This document shows, one piece after another, positions 24,934-33,848 of a stretch of 64,000 bases of DNA. Position 1 is the first letter of the stretch, and each line of letters begins with the position of its first letter. Made by a program: the position numbers and the translations under genes. The DNA comes from an uncultured Faecalibacterium sp. (GTDB taxonomy: Bacteria; Bacillota; Clostridia; Oscillospirales; Ruminococcaceae), in NCBI GenBank assembly GCA_900539945.1, contig UQDV01000001.1, positions 96,543 through 160,542 of the forward strand, written 5' to 3'. The notes below the pieces were generated by a model. That model ran no database searches and was not told the origin of the DNA. It worked only from the letters and a program-made list of their open reading frames with translations.

Positions 24934-27357
24934 TTATTTCTTCTTTTTGAAGAGGTCCAGCACCTGGCTGAACAGTCCCCGCTTCTTCGGGGCGGTCACC
25001 ACCACGGTGGGCTTTTGGGGCTGGTCCGGCAGATGCTTTTTGTCCAGCATCTGCTCCAGCTCGTCAAAGTGGTCGCCGCCTTTCGGGTGCTCCGTCGGCT
25101 CCAGATGGATGGGCGCAGGCGTGGCAGGTGCAGCTTCCACGAAATCAGGCCCTTTCGCCTTGGGCGGTTCCTGTACAGGAACTTCCGGCGTTTTCGCCTT
25201 CGGTCCCTCCGCCGCCGTCTGCTTTTCCGCTGCCGGGGCTTCGGCAGGCGCTGCCTTGGGCGTGGTAGGCTTCCAGGGCTCTTCTCTCGTCCAATCGTTC
25301 CGGAGCAGGTCGTACATGCCCATCTGGCCGTTGACGATGGGTTCGCCTTCGGCAGGCTTGACCTTCTGGTAGCTGCCATCGGGCCGCATTTCCCGGGCAT
25401 TGACGTTGTCGCGCAGCTGCAGCTGCAGGATGTCGGTGAGCTTTTTCACCAGTACAGGGTCCTCCACCCGCACGCCCACTTCCACGCGGCACTCGGTGTT
25501 GCGGGTGAGGAAGTCACCGGAGGCAATGTAGATGCGGGTATGCACCCCGTCAAAGAAGCTGTAAATGCGGCCATGCTCCAGATAGCGGCCCACCAGACTG
25601 CGGATATGCAGGTTCTCGGTCTTGCCGGGCACCCCGGCACGCACACAGCAGATACCGCGCACGATCATGTCGATGCGCACCCCGGCGCAGCTGGCTTCCT
25701 GCAGCTTGAGGATGATATCGCGGTCGCTGATGGAGTTGTTCTTGAGGATCATGGACGCCGGGCGGCCCATGCGGGCAGCTGCGATCACATGATCCATCTC
25801 ATCCAGCAATACGCTCTTGAACCGCAGCGGAGCCACCAGCATCCGGTCGCTCTCCTCAGTGAGCTGCTGCACGGCCAGATTGCGGAACACCTTGGAGGCT
25901 TCCTCGCCGATGCCCTCATCTGCCGTGATGAAGGAATAGTCGGTGTAGAGCTCACTGGTCTTTTCGTTGTAGTTGCCGGTACCGATCTGGGTGATGTAGG
26001 AGTAGCCGTCGGCCTGCTTACGGGTGATGAGGGTGAGCTTGGAGTGCACCTTGTAGTCATCGAAGCCGTAGATCACGGTGCAGCCCGCATTTTCCAACTG
26101 CTTCGACCAGTCGATGTTGTTCTGCTCGTCAAAGCGGGCGCGCAGCTCCACCAGCGCCACCACTTCCTTGCCGTTTTCGGCGGCTTCCATCAGGGCCTGC
26201 ACAATCTGCGATTCCCGCGCCATGCGGTACAGGGTCATCTTGATGGAGATGACATCCGGGTCACGGGCGGCCTTTTTGAGCATGTCGATGAAGGGCCGGA
26301 TGGACTGGTACGGGTAGCTCAGCAGCACATCGTGCTTCTGCACTTCCTCGGTCAGATCATAGTCTGGCGGCGGCAGCATGGGCCGGGCAGCCGGGTAAAA
26401 CAGGCCGGGGTGGTCCTCTGCTTCAATGCGCCCGGTGAGCTTGTAGAAAAAGCTCAGGTCCAGCGGGCTCTTCTGCACAAAGACCCGCTTGCCCGACAGC
26501 TCCAGACGGCTGCACAGCAAACGCTGCACCTCCGGGGCGGCCTCCGGCGTGACCTGCAGGCGCACAGCCGCCAGCTTGCGGCGGCGCTTGAGCAGCTCGG
26601 TCATGATCTCACGATAGTCGATGTCGTGATCCATCATGCCTTCCTTGACGTCGATGTCCGCATTGCGGGTGACCCGGAACAGGCAGCTTTCCAGGATGCT
26701 CTCCTTGCCAAAGATGCTGGACGCATAGTGCAGCACCAGCTCTTCCACCAGTGCAAACTGCGTTTCGCCGTCCTTTTTGACAAAGTGCAGCCGCTCCATC
26801 TGGCTGGAAATGGGGATGATGCCCAGGCTCTGGGCATTGGGGTGCTTCTCCCGCAAAAGGACACCCAGGTAGATCTCCTTGTTGCGCAGGAACGGGAACG
26901 GGTGGCGGCTGTCCACGATCTGCGGGCTGAGAATGGGGAACAGCTCCGTCTGGAAGTATTTTTTCCAGAAGCGCTCATCCTCCTTGCTCAGGTGGTCAAA
27001 ATCCACCTTGCGGTAGCCGCACCCGGCCAGCTCTTCCAACGCCTTGGCATAGTATTTGTCGCAGTCCACCTGCAGCTGGGCGGTCTTGGGCATGATGGCT
27101 GCCAACTGTTCGGCTGCGGTCATGTTGGTCTTGTTCTCGCGCTTTTCCTTTTTGCTCTTGCTCTGTTCCAGGTTGGCGCGCTCCTGCAGAGAGCCGACGC
27201 GCACCATGAAGAATTCGTCCAGATTGGAACCGTAGATGGCCAGGAATTTGACCTGCTCGGCAAGGGGCACGTTCTTGTCCTTGCCAAGAGCCAGGACCCG
27301 GCGGTTGAAGTCCAGCCAGCTCAGTTCCCGGTTGATAAAAATGGTCTCGTCGCTCAT
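24934..27357 (-). CDS. ppk1: Polyphosphate kinase 1 with long C-terminal tail
   Basis: 807 residues from ATG 27357 (GGGG 7 nt upstream). PPK1 features: N-terminal FINRELSWLDFNRRVL, DEFFMVRVGSLQE, the active-site region VHSKLTLITRKQADGYS with the autophosphorylated histidine, and the second histidine region HGRIYSFFDGVHTRIYIASGD. Makes polyphosphate from ATP. The catalytic domains end near residue 690; about 115 extra residues follow, rich in Pro, Ala, Lys and Glu, ending in LFSQVLDLFKKKK. That disordered, polybasic tail is not part of the usual PPK1 and may bind membrane, nucleic acid or polyphosphate (inference). A ComEA-like gene lies 19 nt upstream. Confidence 0.95.
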   Translation of the reverse strand: MSDETIFINRELSWLDFNRRVLALGKDKNVPLAEQVKFLAIYGSNLDEFFMVRVGSLQERANLEQSKSKKEKRENKTNMTAAEQLAAIMPKTAQLQVDCDKYYAKALEELAGCGYRKVDFDHLSKEDERFWKKYFQTELFPILSPQIVDSRHPFPFLRNKEIYLGVLLREKHPNAQSLGIIPISSQMERLHFVKKDGETQFALVEELVLHYASSIFGKESILESCLFRVTRNADIDVKEGMMDHDIDYREIMTELLKRRRKLAAVRLQVTPEAAPEVQRLLCSRLELSGKRVFVQKSPLDLSFFYKLTGRIEAEDHPGLFYPAARPMLPPPDYDLTEEVQKHDVLLSYPYQSIRPFIDMLKKAARDPDVISIKMTLYRMARESQIVQALMEAAENGKEVVALVELRARFDEQNNIDWSKQLENAGCTVIYGFDDYKVHSKLTLITRKQADGYSYITQIGTGNYNEKTSELYTDYSFITADEGIGEEASKVFRNLAVQQLTEESDRMLVAPLRFKSVLLDEMDHVIAAARMGRPASMILKNNSISDRDIILKLQEASCAGVRIDMIVRGICCVRAGVPGKTENLHIRSLVGRYLEHGRIYSFFDGVHTRIYIASGDFLTRNTECRVEVGVRVEDPVLVKKLTDILQLQLRDNVNAREMRPDGSYQKVKPAEGEPIVNGQMGMYDLLRNDWTREEPWKPTTPKAAPAEAPAAEKQTAAEGPKAKTPEVPVQEPPKAKGPDFVEAAPATPAPIHLEPTEHPKGGDHFDELEQMLDKKHLPDQPQKPTVVVTAPKKRGLFSQVLDLFKKKK

Positions 27358-27376
27358 ATTCATTCCCCTTTGTGCC

Positions 27377-27757
27377 TTACGGCATCGTTTGTGCAGGTGT
27401 GTTTACCGTTGCCTGCCCTTCCCAGGAGGCCACAAGGTCCTCCGTCAAGCCCGGCACGGCCGCAGCGTCGGCAACGCGGGCAAAGGGGCCGTGCTGCTGC
27501 CGGTACTCGATCAATGCTCGGGCGCGGCTGGGCCCGACCCCCGGCAAGGTGCACAGGGCAGCAGCATCCGCCGTGTTCAGGTTCACATACCAGTGCTCCG
27601 ACAGCAGTGTGCTGTCCGGCGGCAGCTGCTTCTGTGAAGGCTGCTGCGGCACCGCAAACCAGAACGCCAGCCCCACGCACAGCACCGCAGTGGCTGCACA
27701 GGCTGCTATAAAAAGGATCTCCCGCCGGAGGGCGGTGCACAGATGCGTTTCTCTCAT
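27377..27757 (-). CDS. Membrane-anchored helix-hairpin-helix (ComEA-like) protein
   Basis: 126 residues from ATG 27757; one N-terminal membrane segment (about residues 14-32), then a short linker and an HhH DNA-binding domain: VNLNTADAAALCTLPGVGPSRARALIEYR (only the core NTADAAALCTLPGVGPSRAR is diagnostic). ComEA binds incoming DNA in competence; this is short and lacks the ComEB/ComEC neighbours, so it may be a general DNA-binding anchor. Lies just upstream of ppk and probably co-transcribed. Confidence 0.8.
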   Translation of the reverse strand: MRETHLCTALRREILFIAACAATAVLCVGLAFWFAVPQQPSQKQLPPDSTLLSEHWYVNLNTADAAALCTLPGVGPSRARALIEYRQQHGPFARVADAAAVPGLTEDLVASWEGQATVNTPAQTMP

Positions 27758-27785
27758 TCTACCCGAAATCCTTCCAAAAAGAAAG

Positions 27786-27810
27786 TCCCTTGCAGGAAAA
27801 TTGCAAGGGA
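27786..27810 (-). terminator. Terminator of the HAD gene
   Basis: TCCCTTGCA (27786-27794) with TGCAAGGGA (27802-27810); on the minus strand ACTTTCTTTTT follows. It lies between the HAD and ComEA-like genes. Confidence 0.65.
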
Positions 27811-27823
27811 ACTTACACAAAAT

Positions 27824-28657
27824 TTACGCCAATTTTTCAGCATCCCGCACCATGCGGTACAAAACCTCCACGGCAGCGCCGCCGGCAGCATCGGTCAGGG
27901 TGACCTGCTTTGCGGCAAGGCGCAGCTCCGCCGGGGCATCGGCCGCCGCAGCGCTCCGGCTTGCGGCCCGCACCAGCTCCAGCATGGGCATACTGCCCGC
28001 CAGCACCAGCACATTTTCCGGGGCAATGCCCACCGGCGTGCACACGGCCTGCAGCATCTCCGCACCCGAAACCGTCCGCGGGGTCAGGCGCAGCAGGTCC
28101 AGGGCTGCACGCTCACCCAGCAGGGCGGTCGTGCTGTCGCCCAGTGCCTTTTCCAGCAGGGACGTCAGAGGGATGCTGCGGTTGTCCTGGTACACCAGGG
28201 CTCGCAGCACCTCATCCGGGCGGATATCCGCTGCGTTGGCCAGCAGATAGGGGGTCCACTCCTGCTGCAGGTGCTGCTCCAGCGCATGGCTCATGCGCAG
28301 CACGCGGGTGGAGCCATCCTGCATCTGCAGGGCAATGCCCACACCGGCCGCACTGGGCAGGCTGGCGAACAGACCGGCATCCTGCCCGGCAAAGCTGCAC
28401 AGCGGCTGACGGGATCCGTCCGCAAAATGATAGGCCAGTGTGCCGCCGCACACCAGTGCCGGGGCCGAGAGACGCACGCTGCCCAGAATGGCCCGCACTG
28501 CCTTGGGCGTGCGCTGGGAAAAGACGGTGAACCGGCCGCCGCGGCTGGAAAACAGCTGCAGCACATCCCGCACGACCTGGGTCAGGTTGCCATCCGGGCC
28601 AAGCAGGAGGTTGTCCAGATCACAGAGGACCAGCTTGTTGGCAAGGGATTGGTTCAT
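27824..28657 (-). CDS. HAD superfamily (Cof-type) hydrolase
   Basis: 277 residues from ATG 28657 (AGGAGGAAGAATCC upstream), overlapping the rluD stop by 4 nt. HAD motif I is present but altered: LVLCDLDNLLLG (DxD kept: D-L-D). Motif II FSQRT and a later lysine/aspartate region (SGAEMLQAVC, VLVLAGSMPMLEL) fit the Cof-like class only loosely: the usual acidic motif IV (GDxxND) is replaced by AGSMPML, so catalysis may be compromised. Could be an inactive or divergent phosphatase. Operon with rluD and lspA. Confidence 0.65.
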   Translation of the reverse strand: MNQSLANKLVLCDLDNLLLGPDGNLTQVVRDVLQLFSSRGGRFTVFSQRTPKAVRAILGSVRLSAPALVCGGTLAYHFADGSRQPLCSFAGQDAGLFASLPSAAGVGIALQMQDGSTRVLRMSHALEQHLQQEWTPYLLANAADIRPDEVLRALVYQDNRSIPLTSLLEKALGDSTTALLGERAALDLLRLTPRTVSGAEMLQAVCTPVGIAPENVLVLAGSMPMLELVRAASRSAAAADAPAELRLAAKQVTLTDAAGGAAVEVLYRMVRDAEKLA

Positions 28658-29586
28658 GGATTCTTCCTCCTGAGCGTTGCAAGAAAATGGGTAAAATAGT
28701 CCGGCAGGTCTGAGTCGAAGCGCAGGTATTCCCCGGTGATGGGGTGGACAAACCCCAGCGTTTTGGCGTGCAGACACTGCCCGTGCAGGCTGGTGATGCA
28801 GTTGTGGGGACCGTATACGGGGTCGCCCGCCACCGGGTGATGGATGGAGGCCATATGCACACGGATCTGATGGGTGCGGCCGGTTTTCAGGCGGCACTCC
28901 AGCATGGTGAACTCCCCCAGCCGTTCCAGTACCTTATAGCCCGTATAGGCGTATTTGGTGTTGGGTTCCCCGGCGGGGTAGACCGCCATTTTTTTGCGGT
29001 CGGTCTTACTGCGGCCCAGATTGGACTCCACAAAGCCCTCATCCTGTGCAAAGCCGCCGTACACGATGGTATTGTAGGCACGCTCCACGCTGTGGACCGC
29101 CATCTGCTGCGACAGGCCGATGTGGGTGGCGTCATCCTTGGCCACCACCAGCAGGCCGCTGGTGTCCTTGTCGATGCGGTGCACGATGCCGGGGCGGATC
29201 TCGCCGCCGATGCCGGACAGGCTGCCCTTGCAATGCCACAGCAGGGCGTTGACCAGGGTGCCGTCCGGGTTGCCGGGGGCCGGGTGCACCACCATGCCCT
29301 TGGGCTTGTTGACCACCAGCAGGTGGGCGTCCTCATACACGATATCCAGCGGGATCTCCTGCGGAACGGCCTCGATGGGCTTTGCGTCCGGGATCTCCAG
29401 CAGCACGGTGTCCCCTGCTTTCAGCTTGAGACTTTTGGCCACGGTCTTGCCGTTGCACTGCACATGGCCGTCAGCTACCAGTGCCTGCAGCGCCGAGCGG
29501 GACAGGCCAGTATCCTCACCGCTGAGGAAGCGGTCAATGCGCTGGCCCGCCGTCTCCTGCTCCACCACAAATTCACGCTGTTCCAT
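28654..29586 (-). CDS. rluD: RluA/RluD family rRNA pseudouridine synthase
   Basis: 310 residues. N-terminal S4 domain (QRIDRFLSGEDTGLSRSALQ), then the RluA catalytic motif GIVHRIDKDTSGLLVVAK with the nucleophilic aspartate. RTHQIRVHMASIHHPVAGDPVYG follows. In Bacillus the equivalent gene (ylyB) follows lspA, as here. Modifies uridines in 23S rRNA, probably those targeted by RluD; exact sites not assignable. Overlaps the HAD gene; 3 nt from lspA. Confidence 0.92.
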   Translation of the reverse strand: MEQREFVVEQETAGQRIDRFLSGEDTGLSRSALQALVADGHVQCNGKTVAKSLKLKAGDTVLLEIPDAKPIEAVPQEIPLDIVYEDAHLLVVNKPKGMVVHPAPGNPDGTLVNALLWHCKGSLSGIGGEIRPGIVHRIDKDTSGLLVVAKDDATHIGLSQQMAVHSVERAYNTIVYGGFAQDEGFVESNLGRSKTDRKKMAVYPAGEPNTKYAYTGYKVLERLGEFTMLECRLKTGRTHQIRVHMASIHHPVAGDPVYGPHNCITSLHGQCLHAKTLGFVHPITGEYLRFDSDLPDYFTHFLATLRRKNP

Positions 29587-29589
29587 GGT

Positions 29590-30075
29590 TTACGGCTCCT
29601 TCGGGGCGTCGGCATTGCCGGAGTGGCTCTCTTCCAGAAAGATCACCAGCACCCAGAGCGCCACGCCTACACACACGCAGATGTCTGCAAAGTTGAACAC
29701 GGCGAACCGCATGAACAGCAGATTGATGTAGTCCACCACTTCGCCGTTGAGCACGCGGTCGATCAGGTTGCCAATGCCGCCGCCCAGCACCAGAATGAGC
29801 GCCGCCTGCTGCAGGTATTTGCCCCGGCTGCGGAAAAACAGCGCGTAGGCTACCAACAGCAGAGCTGCACTGGTTGCCGCAATGAGGAACAGCTGCTTGC
29901 CGCTGAGCAGGCTGAACGCCATGCCCTGATTGAGCACGAACCGCAGCTCCACCACATGCGGGATGAGCGGCATGGCCCCTACCGGCTGCAGCACATTGGA
30001 TGCCCACAGCTTGATGAGCTGGTCGATGCCCACCAGCGCCGCCACCGCGGCCAGATTGAAAAGTACAAATGCCAT
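29590..30075 (-). CDS. lspA: Lipoprotein signal peptidase (signal peptidase II)
   Basis: 161 residues, four membrane helices. The catalytic aspartates are in GGGIGNLIDRVLNGEVVDYINL and FNFADICVCVG; FVLNQGMAFSLL is the conserved N-rich box. Cleaves prolipoproteins at the lipobox cysteine. Order ileS-lspA-rluD follows Bacillus. A terminator separates it from ileS, so it needs its own promoter in the ~25-nt remainder or uses read-through. Confidence 0.96.
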   Translation of the reverse strand: MAFVLFNLAAVAALVGIDQLIKLWASNVLQPVGAMPLIPHVVELRFVLNQGMAFSLLSGKQLFLIAATSAALLLVAYALFFRSRGKYLQQAALILVLGGGIGNLIDRVLNGEVVDYINLLFMRFAVFNFADICVCVGVALWVLVIFLEESHSGNADAPKEP

Positions 30076-30101
30076 AGGTTACTCCCAAACGATCCGGTAT
30101 G

Positions 30102-30135
30102 AAAAAACGGCGCTCCCCGGTATAAGGGAGCGCCG
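30102..30135 (-). terminator. ileS terminator
   Basis: CGGCGCTCCC (30108-30117) with GGGAGCGCCG (30126-30135), then TTTTTT on the minus strand. Perfect 10-bp stem, 32 nt after the ileS stop. Confidence 0.92.
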
Positions 30136-30166
30136 CCCTCAAAAACGATCGTGTTTCTGATAAATT

Positions 30167-32962
30167 TTAGGCTTCCACAACGCTGGCGCAGCGTGCGCAC
30201 AGGGTGGGATGTGCGGCGTGGCTGCCGATGGTAGCAGAATACTTCCAGCAGCGCTCGCACTTTTCGCCGGTGGCGTGGGCCGCTGCAACGCCCAGGCCTT
30301 CGACGGTGCTGGCAGCACCGCCTTCGCCCTTGACCAGCTCCACCTGGGAGACGATCATCAGGTCGGCCAGCTCATCCATGGGGATGCTGTTCAGCAGATC
30401 ATAGACGGCATCGTTGCAGTACAGGGTAACGGCAGCTTCCAGCGAAGCACCGATGATCTTTTCGGCACGGGCCTGCTCCAGCACCTTCTTGACCTCGTCA
30501 CGCACAGCGATGAGCTGAGCCCACTTGGCCTTGAAGGCATCGTCGGCGGCATACTGGCCAGCCTTGGGCATGTCCTCGAACACGACATACTTGTTCATGC
30601 CCTCGGTCTTAGGCATAAAGTCCCAGATCTCCTGGCTGGTGAAGCACAGGATGGGGGCAATGATCTTATCCAGAGCCACCAGGATCTTGTACATGGTGGT
30701 CTGTGCGGCCTTGCGGGCAGCACCGTTGGTGCAGTACAGACGGTCCTTGGTGACGTCCAGATAGAAGTTGGACATGGCCACGACACAGAAGTTGTACACC
30801 GCATGGTAGACCTTGTTGAAGTCGTACACGGCGTAGCCTGCGCTGGTGTTGACGATCAGGTCGTCCAGAGCGGCCAGTGCCCAGCGGTCGATCTCCTGCA
30901 GCTGATCATCTGCCACACAATCGGTGTTGGGATCAAAGCCGTCCAGGTTGCCCAGGATGAAGCGGGCGGTGTTGCGGATCTTGCGGTAAGCCTCGCTCAG
31001 CTGCTTGAAGATGTTCTTGCCGGCACGCACGTCCACGGTGTAGTCGGAAGAAGCCACCCACAGGCGGATGATGTCTGCGCCGTAGTCCTTGATGATCTCG
31101 CTGGGCTCCACGCCGTTGCCGGCGCTCTTGTGCATCTGCTTGCCCTGCTCGTCCACGACCCAGCCGTGGCACAGCACGGACTTGTACGGTGCGCAGCCCT
31201 TGGAGGCAACACTGGTCAGCAGGCTGGACTGGAACCAGCCGCGGAACTGGTCGCCGCCCTCCATATACAGATCGGCCGGGAAGCGCAGCTCGGGGCGCTC
31301 TTCCAGCACAGCGGCGTGGGTAGAACCGGAGTCGAACCACACATCCATGATGTCGGTGTCCTTGGTCCACTCGGAAGCGCCGCACTTCTCGCAGACTTCG
31401 CCTGCGGGGATGATCTGCTCGGCCTCGTACTTGTACCAGGCATCAGAGCCCTCCTTGCGGAACAGGTCGCTGACCGCCTTGATGGTGGCATCCGTGATGT
31501 GGTAGGTGCCGCACTTCTTGCAGTAGAAGGCCGGGATGGGCACGCCCCAGGTACGCTGACGGCTGATGCACCAGTCGTTGCGGTCGCGCACCATGCCGGT
31601 CATGCGGTCATGGCCCCAGTCGGGCATCCAGGTGACCGTGTCGATGGCCTTGTACACGTCCTCGCGGAACTTGGCGATGGAGCAGAACCACTGCTCGGTG
31701 GCACGGAAGATGATGGGGTGATGGCAGCGCCAGCAGTGGGGGTACTGATGCTTGATGTGCACCTGGCCCATCACGGCACCGGAAGCGGTCAGGTCGGCCA
31801 GAATGGTCTTGTTGGCTGCCCAGACACGCTGACCTGCGTACTTGCCGGCCAGGTCGGTCAGGTAGCCGCCATCGTCCACGGGGACGGTGATGGGCACCTG
31901 GGGGTACTTCTGGCAGACGTTGAAGTCGTCCACGCCGTGGCCGCCTGCGGTATGAACGCAGCCGGAACCGCTTTCCAGCGTGACGTGGTCGCCCAGGATG
32001 ACCCAGCCTTCCTTGGGCAGATAGACGTGGTTGTAACGCATGAGCTCGAACTCAGCGCCGCTGACCGGCTCGCCCACGACCTCGTAGTTCTCGATGTGGC
32101 AGGCGTCCATGACGCTCTTGACCAGATCGGTGGCCATGATGTGGTACTCCTCGCCGATCTTGACGAAGGAGTACTCAAACTGGCCGTTGAGGCAGATGGC
32201 CTCGTTGGCGGGCAGAGTCCAGGTGGTGGTGGTCCAGATCACAAAGTAGGTCTTGTCCATCGGGATGCCGTGCTTTGCCAGCACACCGTTGGGGTCCTGC
32301 GAGACATGGAAACGGACGAAGATGGAATCGCAGTCGTCCTCACCGTACTCGATCTCAGCCTCAGCCAAAGCGGTACGGCAGTCCGGGCACCAGTACACGG
32401 GCTTCAGGCCCTTGTAGATGTAGCCCTTCTTGGCCATCTCGCCAAAGATCTCAATCTGGCGTGCCTCAAACTCAGGCTTCAGGGTCAGGTAGGGGTGCTC
32501 GAAATCACCGATGACGCCCAGACGCTTGAACTGGTCGCTCATGATGTCGATGTGCTCGGTGGCAAACTTTTCGCAGATCTGGCGCAGCTCCAGCTTGGAG
32601 ATGTCCTTCTTCTTGTCGCCGACGGAGGACAGGGCCTTCAGCTCGATGGGCAGGCCGTGGGTATCAAAACCGGGCACATAGGGAGCCTGATAGCCCTCCA
32701 TGTTCTTGTCACGGATAATGATATCCTTGATGATCTTGTTCAGGGCGGTGCCCATGTGGATGTTGCCGTTTGCATACGGAGGGCCGTCATGCAGGATGAA
32801 CTGCGGCTTGCCCTCGTTGTGCTTCATGAGCTGATTGTACAGGTCGTTGTCGTCCCAATCCTTGAGCATGACCGGCTCCTTTTTGGGCAGACCGGCACGC
32901 ATCTCAAACAGAGTCTTGGGCAGATTCAGGGTACTGTCGTACTGAGATTTGTTCTTAGCCAA
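30167..32962 (-). CDS. ileS: Isoleucine--tRNA ligase
   Basis: 931 residues. Class I synthetase: HIGH-type motif in PYANGNIHMGTALNK, KMSKS-type motif as GKQMHKSAGNG (second residue of the loop is H instead of S), the editing domain around TTTTWTLPANEAI, and C-terminal zinc cysteines CERCWKYS and CARC. Charges tRNA-Ile. Unlike many Firmicutes ileS genes, it has no T-box directly in front (only 40 nt to divIVA); it is fed by the sepF operon promoter or a distant one. Ends at a strong terminator. Confidence 0.97.
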   Translation of the reverse strand: MAKNKSQYDSTLNLPKTLFEMRAGLPKKEPVMLKDWDDNDLYNQLMKHNEGKPQFILHDGPPYANGNIHMGTALNKIIKDIIIRDKNMEGYQAPYVPGFDTHGLPIELKALSSVGDKKKDISKLELRQICEKFATEHIDIMSDQFKRLGVIGDFEHPYLTLKPEFEARQIEIFGEMAKKGYIYKGLKPVYWCPDCRTALAEAEIEYGEDDCDSIFVRFHVSQDPNGVLAKHGIPMDKTYFVIWTTTTWTLPANEAICLNGQFEYSFVKIGEEYHIMATDLVKSVMDACHIENYEVVGEPVSGAEFELMRYNHVYLPKEGWVILGDHVTLESGSGCVHTAGGHGVDDFNVCQKYPQVPITVPVDDGGYLTDLAGKYAGQRVWAANKTILADLTASGAVMGQVHIKHQYPHCWRCHHPIIFRATEQWFCSIAKFREDVYKAIDTVTWMPDWGHDRMTGMVRDRNDWCISRQRTWGVPIPAFYCKKCGTYHITDATIKAVSDLFRKEGSDAWYKYEAEQIIPAGEVCEKCGASEWTKDTDIMDVWFDSGSTHAAVLEERPELRFPADLYMEGGDQFRGWFQSSLLTSVASKGCAPYKSVLCHGWVVDEQGKQMHKSAGNGVEPSEIIKDYGADIIRLWVASSDYTVDVRAGKNIFKQLSEAYRKIRNTARFILGNLDGFDPNTDCVADDQLQEIDRWALAALDDLIVNTSAGYAVYDFNKVYHAVYNFCVVAMSNFYLDVTKDRLYCTNGAARKAAQTTMYKILVALDKIIAPILCFTSQEIWDFMPKTEGMNKYVVFEDMPKAGQYAADDAFKAKWAQLIAVRDEVKKVLEQARAEKIIGASLEAAVTLYCNDAVYDLLNSIPMDELADLMIVSQVELVKGEGGAASTVEGLGVAAAHATGEKCERCWKYSATIGSHAAHPTLCARCASVVEA

Positions 32963-33002
32963 TGGTTACACTCTCCTCTATATTTGCTTATGGACACGCG
33001 CC

Positions 33003-33827
33003 TTACTCGCTGAACTTGATGCCCTGGAAGGCATCATAGTCCGGTCCGTCCGGCTTTGCATCCGCAGGAGGATCCAGCTTGAGCTGGCTTTCATCTTTTT
33101 CCCAGAAATCCTCACTGCTCTCAACCGCCTTGTCGTCCTCGGCATCAGCGGCAGAATCGGTTTCCTTGCCGGCGGTGTCCGGCTCCTGTGCAGGAGCCTC
33201 CGCCTCAGGCTGCTGAACGGCTGCCTGGTCCTCCACGGGCTCTTCTGCAGCAGGTTCGGCAGGCTCGTCCGCGGCCTTCTTGTCGGCATCAGCCTTCTCG
33301 TCCTTCTGGAACTCCGGCAGACGGCTCAGGCTCTCCACATGGCTGCGGTACAGGTTGAGCACGTCGGACTTGAAGCGGGTCACTTCCAGCCGCACACGGT
33401 CATATTCGCGCTCCTCGGCCAGACGCTTGTCGTTGGCCTCGCTCTCGATCTCGTCGGCGCGGTCGCTTGCCTTCTGCAGCAGCTCGTTGGCGTCACGGAT
33501 GATGTCGTCGCCGCGCAGGTTGGCACGGTGGATGATCTCCTCGGCCTTCTGGTTGGCTTCACGAATGACGTTCTCACCCATGCGCTGCGCATTGATCAGC
33601 GCACTCTTGAGCATCTCGCCGTCCGCCTCATAGCTCTGCAGTTCCCGGTGCAGGCGCTGGTTTTCCGCCGTCAGATCTGCGATCTGCTTGCGGAGCTGCT
33701 CCGCCTGCGCATCATCCTGCTGCAGCTGCTCCTCGATCTTGTCCAGAAAACGGTCTACGTCCTCCGTGCGGTAGCCGCGGAGGTTTTTTTCAAATTGCAC
33801 GGAGCGGACATCCTGCGGGGTCAGCAT
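33003..33827 (-). CDS. divIVA: DivIVA-domain cell-division/polarity protein
   Basis: 274 residues from ATG 33827 (GGAGGAAAGAATT upstream). The N-terminal DivIVA domain reads MLTPQDVRSVQFEKNLRGYR and TEDVDRFLDKIEEQL; a long coiled coil runs to ~residue 165. The last ~110 residues are an acidic, Ala/Glu/Pro-rich linker ending DAFQGIKFSE, longer than in Bacillus. Binds curved membrane and localises division and polar proteins. In the sepF-ylmH-divIVA-ileS gene order of Gram-positives. Confidence 0.95.
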   Translation of the reverse strand: MLTPQDVRSVQFEKNLRGYRTEDVDRFLDKIEEQLQQDDAQAEQLRKQIADLTAENQRLHRELQSYEADGEMLKSALINAQRMGENVIREANQKAEEIIHRANLRGDDIIRDANELLQKASDRADEIESEANDKRLAEEREYDRVRLEVTRFKSDVLNLYRSHVESLSRLPEFQKDEKADADKKAADEPAEPAAEEPVEDQAAVQQPEAEAPAQEPDTAGKETDSAADAEDDKAVESSEDFWEKDESQLKLDPPADAKPDGPDYDAFQGIKFSE

Positions 33828-33848
33828 AATTCTTTCCTCCAATTGCTT

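Noticed and set aside
23800..27711. A 1303-codon open frame on the plus strand over the ppk and M23/M50 genes
   Set aside because: It runs antisense to well-supported genes, has no start context and a composition dominated by Arg, Pro, Gly and Ala; a GC-rich codon-shadow effect.
27377..27820. Longer start for the ComEA-like protein
   Set aside because: The extra 21 residues overlap the terminator of the upstream HAD gene and are not hydrophobic-anchor-like.
30209..33013. A 934-codon plus-strand frame across ileS
   Set aside because: Antisense to ileS, which has full synthetase motifs; shadow frame.
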